A stretch of 5,497 nt of DNA, taken from the NCBI GenBank assembly GCA_902772625.1, contig CACYBP010000017.1:1-5497 (forward strand), in the 5' to 3' direction. The DNA comes from Oscillospiraceae bacterium (GTDB lineage Bacteria; Bacillota; Clostridia; Oscillospirales; QAMX01). The position numbers and the translations under genes were made by a program. Of this stretch, positions 1-5,482 are shown piece by piece. Positions within the stretch are counted from its first letter, which is position 1. Every line of letters begins with the position of its first letter. The notes below the pieces were generated by a model that worked only from the letters and a program-made list of their open reading frames with translations, did no database searches and had not been told where the DNA came from.

Positions 1-1818
1 ACCGACATGTGGCGGTATTTCGACCGGGAGACGGTGGAAAAGGATCTTGAAGCCCTGGCTTCCTCGGGCGTGCGGGTCATGCGCGTCTTTCCCAACTGGC
101 GGGATTTCCAGCCGGTGAAAAAGCTCTACGCCTGGCGGGGGGAGGAGCACGGATACGTCGATGCCGACGAAAAGCCCCTTTCAGATCCCACCGGCGTGGA
201 TCCCCGGATGATCGCGCGCTTCCGGGAATTCGCCGCGATCGCCGAAAAGAACCGGATCTCGCTTCTGGTGTCGGTGGTGACCGGATGGATGAGCGGACGG
301 CTTTTCCTCCCGCCCGCTCTGGAGGGGAAAAACCCCATCTCCGATCCGGAGGTCCTCTGCTGGACCGACCGGTTCATCCGGGGATTCGTGAACGGGGTGA
401 AGGATCTTCCGAACGTCCTCCTGTGGGATCTCGGGAACGAATCGAACTGTCTCGGCCCCGCTTCCTCCCGGTATGAGGCCTACGTCTGGACCGCCTTCGT
501 CCGCAACGCCATCCGCGCATCCGACCCCACCCGGCCCATCGCCTCGGGCATGCACGGCCTTTCCTCCGTCGCCTCCTCCGGCCCCTGGACCATCCGGGAT
601 CAGGGGGAGATCACCGACATGGTCACCACGCATCCCTACGCCTCGCCCACCATCAGAAACGATATCGAGCCCATGAACCGCCTGCGCACCACCCTCCTTC
701 CCACGGCGCAGAGCGTCTTTTATGCCGATCTTTCCGGGAAGGACGCCATGATGGAGGAGCAGGGCGGCTTCTCCGAGGCGCTGGGCAATCCCCTGATGCA
801 GGCCGATTTTGCCCGCATCAATATCTATTCTTCTTTCGTGCACGGCCTGAAGGGCTATCTCTGGTGGTGCGGGATGAACCACACCGATCTTCCCAACGCG
901 CCCTATCCCTGGTCGATGATCGAGAGAGATCTGGGGCTTCTGGATAACGACCGGAGACCGAAGCCTGTGGGCGAGGCCCTCCGGCTCGCGGGGGAGCGGA
1001 TCGATTCGCTTCCCCTGGACGCGCTCCCGGCGAGAAGACGGCGGGCGACCCTTTTCCTCACCGACGCCCAGGATCACTGGGCCGCGGCCTCGGCGGCCTT
1101 CGTCCTGGCCAAGCAAGCCGGGTTCGAGCTGATCTTCGCCTCCGGGGAGGGAGAGCTTCCCGAGTCGGAGCTTTATCTTCTGCCCGCGGTCACCGGGTGG
1201 TCGGTGATGGACCGGCGCTTCTTCGACGCCATCCTCGACCGGGTGAAAAAGGGCGCGGCGCTCTATATCTCCTGTGACGGCGGGCACTTTACCCGCTTTG
1301 AGGAGATCACCGGCCTTCGCTCCCACGGGATCGTGAAGAGCCGGAAGACCCACCGGGCGCGTTTTTCCTTCGGGGAGGTCTCTTACCCGGTGGAAAGCGA
1401 GATGCTTCTGGAGCCGCACGGCGCCCTGATCCTGGCGGAAAACGAGGAGGGAAACCCCGTCTTTTCCCGTCACGCCTTTGGTGAAGGCACGGTCTTTTTC
1501 CTCAATATGCCTCTGGAAAAGACCCTGTCCGGGACGTACGGCGCCTTCTCCGGCACCCTCTGGTATAAGATCTATGAAACGATCTCCGAAGATCTGAGAA
1601 AGGACGACCCGGTCTTCACGGAAAACCCCGTGATCGGTCTGACCCTCCATCCCCTGAAGGAGGGGGGCTTCTTCCTGGCCGCCCTGAATTACGGCGACCG
1701 GGAGGAGAAGGCGGATCTCCGGATCAGGCCGGGCTGGACCCTTACGCCTCTGGCGGGGAGCGGGGACAGGATCCCCGGATGCGACGCCGGTTTCTATCTG
1801 CTCCGGAAAAGCGAATAA
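1..1818 (+). CDS. GH5-like (clan GH-A) glycoside hydrolase with C-terminal amidotransferase-like domain, 5' partial
   Basis: The reading frame is open to base 1 and runs to TAA at 1816-1818. The first ATG in the window (base 7) sits inside a conserved GH-A opening (TDMWRYFDRETVEKDL), so the true start is upstream. Residues below count that Met as 1. Residues 1-330 look like a GH5-type TIM barrel: R26 in VMRVFPNW, acid/base E145 in LGNES after strand 4, H209-P-Y211, likely nucleophile E251 in EEQGG, and an aromatic W286-W287 after the last strand. Residues 345-500 have the alternating strand/helix pattern of the class I amidotransferase-like domain found after the barrel in GH42-like enzymes, and 545-603 form a small beta domain. 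Expected role is retaining hydrolysis of a beta-linked glycan, probably oligosaccharide. The substrate is unknown and a signal peptide cannot be assessed. It is followed by its own terminator, so it is transcribed apart from the downstream transporter. Confidence 0.85.
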   Translation, partial: TDMWRYFDRETVEKDLEALASSGVRVMRVFPNWRDFQPVKKLYAWRGEEHGYVDADEKPLSDPTGVDPRMIARFREFAAIAEKNRISLLVSVVTGWMSGRLFLPPALEGKNPISDPEVLCWTDRFIRGFVNGVKDLPNVLLWDLGNESNCLGPASSRYEAYVWTAFVRNAIRASDPTRPIASGMHGLSSVASSGPWTIRDQGEITDMVTTHPYASPTIRNDIEPMNRLRTTLLPTAQSVFYADLSGKDAMMEEQGGFSEALGNPLMQADFARINIYSSFVHGLKGYLWWCGMNHTDLPNAPYPWSMIERDLGLLDNDRRPKPVGEALRLAGERIDSLPLDALPARRRRATLFLTDAQDHWAAASAAFVLAKQAGFELIFASGEGELPESELYLLPAVTGWSVMDRRFFDAILDRVKKGAALYISCDGGHFTRFEEITGLRSHGIVKSRKTHRARFSFGEVSYPVESEMLLEPHGALILAENEEGNPVFSRHAFGEGTVFFLNMPLEKTLSGTYGAFSGTLWYKIYETISEDLRKDDPVFTENPVIGLTLHPLKEGGFFLAALNYGDREEKADLRIRPGWTLTPLAGSGDRIPGCDAGFYLLRKSE

Positions 1819-1820
1819 GA

Positions 1821-1875
1821 AAAGCAGGCGCCTCCGGCGGCCGGCTGAAAGCCGGGGCGGGAGGCGCTTTTCTCT
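1821..1875 (+). terminator. Intrinsic terminator after the glycoside hydrolase gene
   Basis: GCGCCTCC (1828-1835) pairs with GGAGGCGC (1860-1867), 8 bp. A second stem, CCGGC (1841-1845)/GCCGG (1851-1855), is nested inside with a TGAAA loop. The outer stem is followed by TTTTCTCT and preceded by AAAA, so it could also work weakly in the other direction. It begins 10 bp after the stop codon. Confidence 0.85.
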
Positions 1876-1900
1876 GCAGGAACGCGGACGAAAAACTGGC

Positions 1901-1929
1901 TTGCCATTCTTTTTTCTCCGGCGTATAAT
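1901..1929 (+). promoter_or_regulatory. SigA-type promoter for the MFS transporter and following gene
   Basis: The -35 box is TTGCCA (1901-1906) and the -10 box is a perfect TATAAT (1924-1929), with a 17-bp spacer. The transcript should start near 1936, giving a leader of about 48 nt. The promoter lies after a terminator and before the next gene's ribosome binding site, which supports its use. The -10 box overlaps the left arm of a 12-bp inverted repeat. Confidence 0.88.
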
Positions 1930-1952
1930 ACCCGCGGAAAACGCCGGAGAAA
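1913..1952. promoter_or_regulatory. Candidate operator: 12-bp perfect inverted repeat around the -10 box
   Basis: TTTCTCCGGCGT (1913-1924) is the exact reverse complement of ACGCCGGAGAAA (1941-1952), with 16 bp between them. Arm centres are 28 bp apart, somewhat under three helical turns. The arms flank the -10 box and predicted start site, where a bound repressor would block RNA polymerase. The left arm lies upstream of the start site, so this is not an RNA hairpin. The regulator is not in the window. Confidence 0.6.
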
Positions 1953-1962
1953 CTTTTCCGGC
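1943..1962 (+). promoter_or_regulatory. Leader hairpin or second operator-like palindrome
   Basis: GCCGGAGA (1943-1950) pairs with TTTTCCGGC (within 1955-1962) with one G-T wobble and an AACT loop. The right arm repeats the TTTYTCCGGC theme of the upstream inverted repeat. It therefore forms a third copy of the same half-site, or a short hairpin in the 5' leader that ends 8 nt before the ribosome binding site. Confidence 0.45.
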
Positions 1963-1983
1963 AAAGGGTGAGGAGACCGCCTT

Positions 1984-3267
1984 ATGATCGATTATCAGTC
2001 GCCGGAGTACCGGCGCTCCCGCGCGGCCTACACGGCTCAGTGCGCGGTGGAGTATTTCATCTCGCTTCTGGTTACCGACGCGTTTCTCGCTAAGCTTCTT
2101 TCCTATCTTGGCATCAGCGACGCCCTCACGGGGATCATTTCCTCCTTCATCACCCTGGCCTTCGTGATCCAGATCTTTTCGATCCTTCTGGTCAGGGCCA
2201 GGATCGGGATCAAGGGGCTGGTTTTGACCCTGGACACCCTGAGCGTCTTCTTTTTCATGGCGCTTTATCTGATTCCCTTCCTCCCGGTGGGGAAAGAAAT
2301 GCGCACCGCCCTGGTGGTGATCAGCGTGCTTGTCGCCTACGCGGGGAAATACCTGATCACCTCGATCTACTTCCGCTGGGCCAATTCCTTCGTGGATCCC
2401 ATGCACCGGGGAAGCTTTTCGGCCACCAAGGAGATCATATCGCTTCTCGGCGGCATGATCTTCACCGCGGCGGCGGGCTACGCCGTCGACCGGTTCGAGG
2501 ACGCCGGAAGCCGGGAAGGAGCCTTTCTCTTTCTCGCCGTCGCCATCCTGATCCTGAATATTGCGAATTTCATCACCATTTCCCTGATCAAAAAAGACGC
2601 TCCCCTGCCGAAGGACGCGAAAAAAGAGAGCCTTTTCGCGACGGTAAAGAATATCGTCGGGAACAAGAGCTTCCGTCACGTGATCGTGATGGGGATCCTG
2701 TGGGAAACGGCGCGGTATTTCTCCGTGGGCTTCATGGGCGTATACAAGACCAAGGATCTCATGATCTCGGTCTTCGCCGTGCAGATCATCAACATCGGGG
2801 CGAACCTCGCGCGGATGGCGGTGTCGAGATGGTTCGGCCGCTATTCCGACCGCCGCTCCTACGCCCGGGGCTTCGAGCTGGGGCTCTGGATCGCAGCGGC
2901 GGCCTTTCTGGTCAACGTCTTTACCACCCGCTCCACCTGGTTCCTCATCATTCTCTACACCGTGCTCTTTAATGTCAGCACCGCCGGCACCAACCAGAAT
3001 TCCTTCAACATCACCTACAGCTACGTGGACGGGAAGTATATCACCGAGGCGATGGCGATCAAAAGCTGCGTCGGCGGGCTTTTCGGCTTCGGTGCGTCGC
3101 TTCTGGCGGGAAAGATCCTCTCCGGCGTGCAGGAAAACGGCAATCAGCTTCTCGGCATACCTCTCTACGGCCAGCAGCTTCTTTCTCTGATCTCCTTCCT
3201 CCTGGTGCTCGCCCTGATCCTTTATACCAGGCTCGTGATCGAAAAGCAGAAGGTGATCGTGCAGTGA
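1984..3267 (+). CDS. MFS-type membrane transporter, probably for sugars
   Basis: This is a 427-aa integral membrane protein, the usual length for the major facilitator superfamily. Hydrophobic segments lie near residues 22-42, 44-70, 77-100, 107-130, 151-168, 179-202, 232-252, 258-280, 298-314, 317-335, 360-380 and 396-418, giving about twelve spans. A polar middle loop (about 203-228, rich in Lys) separates the halves. GRYSDRRSYARG (285-296) matches the position and character of MFS motif A in the second half, and HRGSFSATKE (141-150) fits the family's R-G-x-x-x-A loop. The start ATG is preceded by AGGAG (1971-1975) with an 8-nt gap. It is the first gene of a two-gene unit with a hydrolase-like protein, with another glycosidase gene just upstream. 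Import of an oligosaccharide or glycoside is therefore inferred from context; no substrate-binding residue identifies the solute. Confidence 0.85.
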   Translation: MIDYQSPEYRRSRAAYTAQCAVEYFISLLVTDAFLAKLLSYLGISDALTGIISSFITLAFVIQIFSILLVRARIGIKGLVLTLDTLSVFFFMALYLIPFLPVGKEMRTALVVISVLVAYAGKYLITSIYFRWANSFVDPMHRGSFSATKEIISLLGGMIFTAAAGYAVDRFEDAGSREGAFLFLAVAILILNIANFITISLIKKDAPLPKDAKKESLFATVKNIVGNKSFRHVIVMGILWETARYFSVGFMGVYKTKDLMISVFAVQIINIGANLARMAVSRWFGRYSDRRSYARGFELGLWIAAAAFLVNVFTTRSTWFLIILYTVLFNVSTAGTNQNSFNITYSYVDGKYITEAMAIKSCVGGLFGFGASLLAGKILSGVQENGNQLLGIPLYGQQLLSLISFLLVLALILYTRLVIEKQKVIVQ

Positions 3268-3284
3268 TCCGGGCGAAGCCCGGG
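3268..3284 (+). other. Short intercistronic hairpin
   Basis: CCGGGC (3269-3274) and GCCCGG (3278-3283) form a 6-bp stem with a GAA triloop immediately after the transporter stop codon. No T tract follows. It is therefore not a terminator but could act as an RNA-stability or processing element between the two cistrons. The next gene's ribosome binding site starts right after it. Confidence 0.4.
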
Positions 3285-3301
3285 AAAGGAGGACGTTTCT
3301 G

Positions 3302-4390
3302 ATGAACCGGAACCAGATGGATATCATGGCCTGCGCCGCCCCGGATACCGTGCTGGAAGGCGCAAAGACCCCGGGATGGATGAAAAGGATGCGCGAAAGC
3401 CATATCCGGGGCTTTTTCGTGACCGCCTACGACGTCAGCGAGGAGATCGACCCGGAAAAGCTTTCAGAAGTGAAAAGGATCCTCGGCGAGGAGGGATTTG
3501 ACGCTTTCGGCATCGGCCTTCCGGTAGGGCATCCCGCGGGACTGGACACCCCGCGCTACACCTTTCACGAGGGGTGGCATATCCGCCGGGATATCGAGGG
3601 ACGCGAGACCCCCTGGCAGAACGCGGTGACGCCCCGTCTGATCGAGGACGCGCGAAAGCGCGTGCTGATCCTGAAGGAGATCGGTTTTCCGGCGATGTTC
3701 TGGGACGACGATCTCAGGATGGGCAATCACGAAGGGGACGTACAGGGCTGCTTCTGCGAGGCCTGCCTCGAGGATTTCCGGGAAAGCCGGCCGGAGCTTG
3801 CGCCCCGCGTAAGATCCCGGGAGGATCTGCGCCCGGTGCTGAAAAAGGATCCCCGGGGCCTTTCGGAGGAGGCGCTTACGCTCCGGGAGGCGTGGATGGA
3901 TTTCACCTCCTCCCGCGTCACGGCTTTCATGCGCGAAACCGCCGTGGAAGGGGTCAAAAACGGGATCATGGTCATGCACAACGGCGACCGCCGCCACGGG
4001 ATCGATATCCCCGCCATCCGGAAGGCCCTGCCCGGCTGTCTTTTCCGGGTGGGAGAGCTGATGTTTGACGATAAAAGCTTTGAAAAGCCCGAAAACAGAC
4101 GCTCTCTTGCCGAAAGCGTGCTTCGCCATATGGCCCTGATGGGGGATCCGGACCGGATCTGGAGCGAATCCACCGTCTATCCCCACGGCGCCCTTTCGCC
4201 CGAAAATCTCCGGAGGAAGATCGTGCTGGAAAGAAAATGCGGCCTTTTCCACATCAATCTCATGGGCGTGGAGCGGATGAATTCCCCGGCGTATTATAAA
4301 ATGCTCCGGGAGAGCTACGGGGAGTTTCTGGAGACCGGACCTTCCCTGACCCTTGAGAATCTCGACCGGTTCGATTTCGGGGCTTTCTGA
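3302..4390 (+). CDS. Uncharacterised protein, putative TIM-barrel glycoside hydrolase with CxCxxC motif
   Basis: This 362-aa protein has no signal peptide and no membrane segment, so it is probably cytoplasmic. The start is firm: AAGGAGG at 3286-3292, 9 nt before ATG. I do not recognise the family. Visible features are alternating strand/helix blocks as in a TIM barrel: FFVTAYD (38-44), AFGIGLP (68-74), AMFWDDDLR (131-139), GIMVMHNGD (221-229), FRVGELMFDD (248-257) and IWSEST (286-291). Acidic residues sit at predicted strand ends (D135-D137, E252, E289), as in retaining or inverting glycosidases. C150-F-C152-E-A-C155 directly follows the DDDLRMGNH stretch; clustered cysteines at this place occur in some uncharacterised glycosidase-like proteins and may bind a metal. 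The gene lies 34 bp after the transporter gene and is surely co-transcribed with it. Processing of the imported sugar is inferred from context. A sugar epimerase or isomerase barrel is an alternative. Confidence 0.7.
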   Translation: MNRNQMDIMACAAPDTVLEGAKTPGWMKRMRESHIRGFFVTAYDVSEEIDPEKLSEVKRILGEEGFDAFGIGLPVGHPAGLDTPRYTFHEGWHIRRDIEGRETPWQNAVTPRLIEDARKRVLILKEIGFPAMFWDDDLRMGNHEGDVQGCFCEACLEDFRESRPELAPRVRSREDLRPVLKKDPRGLSEEALTLREAWMDFTSSRVTAFMRETAVEGVKNGIMVMHNGDRRHGIDIPAIRKALPGCLFRVGELMFDDKSFEKPENRRSLAESVLRHMALMGDPDRIWSESTVYPHGALSPENLRRKIVLERKCGLFHINLMGVERMNSPAYYKMLRESYGEFLETGPSLTLENLDRFDFGAF

Positions 4391-4441
4391 CAAAGCGGAC
4401 TTTGTACCGGGGCCGCTCCTCTTCTATACCGGGCCGGTTTT
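4390..4441 (+). terminator. Tandem hairpins ending the transporter/hydrolase unit
   Basis: ACAAAG/CTTTGT (4390-4405, CGGA loop) overlaps the stop codon. A second, weaker stem, ACCGG (4406-4410)/CCGGT (4434-4438), has an internal loop and runs into TTTT (4438-4441) then CTCTCT. Only the second has a terminator-like T run. The call is supported mainly by position, at the end of a plus-strand unit facing a minus-strand RNA gene. Confidence 0.5.
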
Positions 4442-4451
4442 CTCTCTGAGA

Positions 4452-4483
4452 CAAAAAAAGAGAATACCGGTGCGGTATTCTCT
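4452..4483 (-). terminator. Intrinsic terminator of the tRNA-like small RNA
   Basis: AGAGAATACC (4459-4468) and GGTATTCTCT (4474-4483) form a perfect 10-bp stem with a 5-nt loop. Read on the minus strand it is followed by seven T (4459-4453). On the plus strand no T run follows, so its direction is clear. It begins 3 nt after the end of the tRNA-like fold. Confidence 0.92.
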
Positions 4484-4556
4484 CACTCGCAAGCGCCTGA
4501 TTTGAACTGGGATCTCGCCTTGCGGCGCGTTCGCCCCCTTGAACTACTGCTTGCGA
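4453..4556 (-). ncRNA. tRNA-like small RNA lacking an anticodon arm, with its own promoter and terminator
   Basis: Read on the minus strand, TCGCAAGC (4556-4549) pairs perfectly with GCTTGCGA (4494-4487), like an acceptor stem. Inside are three arms. The first is GTTC/GAAC (4544-4541/4532-4529) with an 8-nt loop containing GG. It lies within TAGTTCAAGGGG (4546-4535), a full match to the tRNA D-arm consensus TRGYNNARNNGG. The second is CGCC/GGCG (4527-4524/4519-4516) closed by a GCAA tetraloop where the anticodon arm should be. The third is a 7-nt loop TTCAAAT (4506-4500) inside GTTCAAATC, the T-loop consensus, on a weak stem with an A-A mismatch. There are two extra bases between acceptor and D arms, no CCA, and no 7-nt anticodon loop. 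It cannot decode. A consensus promoter fires at the first base of the stem and a terminator follows 3 nt after the fold. It could be a tRNA-derived regulatory RNA, a bacterial Y-RNA (YrlA-like) tRNA mimic, or a decayed tRNA gene. Confidence 0.65.
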
Positions 4557-4561
4557 TTATG

Positions 4562-4590
4562 ATGATACCGCAATTCCCGCGTGCTGTCAA
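4562..4590 (-). promoter_or_regulatory. Consensus SigA promoter of the tRNA-like small RNA
   Basis: On the minus strand, TTGACA (4590-4585) is a perfect -35 box and TATCAT (4567-4562) a near-consensus -10 box, with a 17-bp spacer. Start is predicted at about 4555-4556, the first base of the 8-bp closing stem. The RNA would therefore have essentially no 5' leader. It lies between the terminator of the upstream minus-strand gene and the RNA, so it serves nothing else visible. Confidence 0.85.
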
Positions 4591-4633
4591 TCGACCTCTT
4601 CCCTTTTGCGGGAGCCCGGATGGGGCTGCCGTG

Positions 4634-4670
4634 AAAAAGCGCCCGCGGCGGTTCCTTCCGCCGCGGGCGC
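4634..4670 (-). terminator. Strong intrinsic terminator of the Cas4-like gene
   Basis: GCGCCCGCGGCGG (4639-4651) and its exact reverse complement (4658-4670) form a 13-bp GC-rich stem with a 6-nt loop. On the minus strand TTTTT (4638-4634) follows. The stem begins 8 nt after the stop codon and should insulate the small RNA gene from read-through. Confidence 0.93.
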
Positions 4671-4678
4671 AGGTCTTT

Positions 4679-5386
4679 TCAGGACTCCTTTTCCTCCGGG
4701 ATCAGGGGGAGGGAGGACGGCTCCTCCGCGCTTTTTTCACCGCGGCAGTAGGCCGCGTACCAGCATTCATAAGGGGAGGAGCACTGCTCGCCCGGGCAGA
4801 TCGCGGGCTCCTCTTTTTCCTTCTGCATCCGGTTCAGGGTCCAGATGTGGTCGTTGACCCAGCCGGAAAGGGCCTTGGCCTCCTTCGTGATCTCGTGGGG
4901 GACGAAGGGCTCCTCGCCCTCGCCGCCGGGAAGGACGATGAAGATCCGCTCAAGCTTCACCCCCGCCCGGGAGACGATATACTGCTGGAACCCGGCGTCG
5001 CGCACGAACTGGGGATGGACGCCGCCGGAATTCTTGACCTCGTACATGTCGTACCCCGTCCCGGTCTTCCGGAGGATATCCACCGCGCAGTAGTTGTTGT
5101 AATAAAGAAAAGCCGCCTCGGCGATCACCGGGGTTCCCAGAAGCAGATGCTCCGCGGTCTTTTCGGCCATGGCCTTCTTGTCGGGGATACGGGTGCCGGG
5201 GCGGAAGACGGTCATTTCCTCGAAGGGGCCGAACATCCCCATGGCCCTGTCGCCGAAGTCGTTGCCCGCGTCAAGCCTCTGCTGCACCTCGGGCGGGATG
5301 ACGCGCAGACGCGGCTTGTGCTTGTCAAGCCAGAGCATCTTCGGGCACTGCATCCCGCGCATGAAATCGGTCTTGGTGATCCCCAC
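4679..5386 (-). CDS. Short Cas4-like PD-(D/E)XK nuclease with Fe-S cysteines (DUF2779 N-terminal-like)
   Basis: The chosen start is GTG at 5386-5384, 7 nt after AAGGAGG (5400-5394), giving 235 aa. The in-frame ATG further up (5446) lies upstream of the predicted transcript start and has no such site. The opening ITKTDFMRGMQCPKMLWL matches the N terminus of DUF2779/Cas4-like proteins. Nuclease motifs are E90, D103 in AVDILR, E116-V-K118 in YEVKNS, and Q134-Q-Y136. C14 plus C202, C208 and C214 in the QCSSPYECWYAAYC region match the one-plus-three cysteine pattern that binds a 4Fe-4S cluster in Cas4 and AddB; C197 is extra. Expected activity is DNA end-processing or exonuclease cleavage; the cellular role is unknown. 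Many DUF2779 proteins are roughly twice this length, but here the frame stops soon after the cysteines with an acidic, Pro-rich tail. No cas1, cas2 or CRISPR repeats are nearby, so a CRISPR adaptation role is not supported. Confidence 0.85.
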   Translation of the reverse strand: MGITKTDFMRGMQCPKMLWLDKHKPRLRVIPPEVQQRLDAGNDFGDRAMGMFGPFEEMTVFRPGTRIPDKKAMAEKTAEHLLLGTPVIAEAAFLYYNNYCAVDILRKTGTGYDMYEVKNSGGVHPQFVRDAGFQQYIVSRAGVKLERIFIVLPGGEGEEPFVPHEITKEAKALSGWVNDHIWTLNRMQKEKEEPAICPGEQCSSPYECWYAAYCRGEKSAEEPSSLPLIPEEKES

Positions 5387-5416
5387 GGCGCCGCCTCCTT
5401 TTCTTCTCTTTTCTCC

Positions 5417-5446
5417 AGTATACACCACCCGCGGCGGTCCTGGCAA
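5417..5446 (-). promoter_or_regulatory. SigA-type promoter of the Cas4-like gene
   Basis: On the minus strand, TTGCCA (5446-5441) and TATACT (5422-5417) are separated by 18 bp. The start should fall near 5410, leaving a short purine-rich leader (GAGAAGAAAAGGAGG) that includes the ribosome binding site. The position supports the GTG start at 5386. Confidence 0.75.
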
Positions 5447-5476
5447 GAAAAACCTGAAGCGCCGCCGGGAAAAGGG

Positions 5477-5482
5477 TTGACA
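5477..5482 (+). promoter_or_regulatory. Possible -35 box of a divergent promoter cut by the window edge
   Basis: TTGACA is a perfect -35 hexamer on the plus strand. A -10 box 17 bp away would begin at 5500, just outside the window. It is divergent to the Cas4-like gene promoter, as expected for a gene to the right. Only half of the promoter can be seen. Confidence 0.4.

Noticed and set aside
181..3327. A 1048-codon open frame on the minus strand, antisense to the glycosidase and transporter genes.
   Set aside because: It crosses two real genes and their promoter/terminator region. Its product is an Arg/Gly/Pro/His/Asp-rich composition typical of a GC-rich shadow frame, with no domain, and no ribosome binding site was seen.
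3464..4393. A 309-codon minus-strand open frame opposite the CxCxxC protein gene.
   Set aside because: It is a shadow of the plus-strand gene, which has a perfect ribosome binding site and coherent protein features; the antisense product has none.
4459..4483. A bidirectional terminator serving the plus-strand unit as well.
   Set aside because: The hairpin has a T run only on the minus strand; on the plus strand CACTCGC follows.
4487..4556. A normal functional tRNA gene.
   Set aside because: The D-arm and T-loop consensus are present, but there is no 7-nt anticodon loop, the T stem is mismatched, there are two extra bases after the acceptor stem and no CCA is encoded.
4679..5386. CRISPR-associated Cas4 as part of a CRISPR-Cas locus.
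   Set aside because: There are no repeat-spacer arrays and no cas1, cas2 or effector genes in the window; the fold is shared by many non-CRISPR nucleases.
5387..5446. Starting the Cas4-like protein at the upstream ATG (5446), giving 255 aa.
   Set aside because: The extra 20 residues are encoded by the promoter and leader (TATACT box, AAGGAGG); the family-like N terminus begins at the GTG at 5386.
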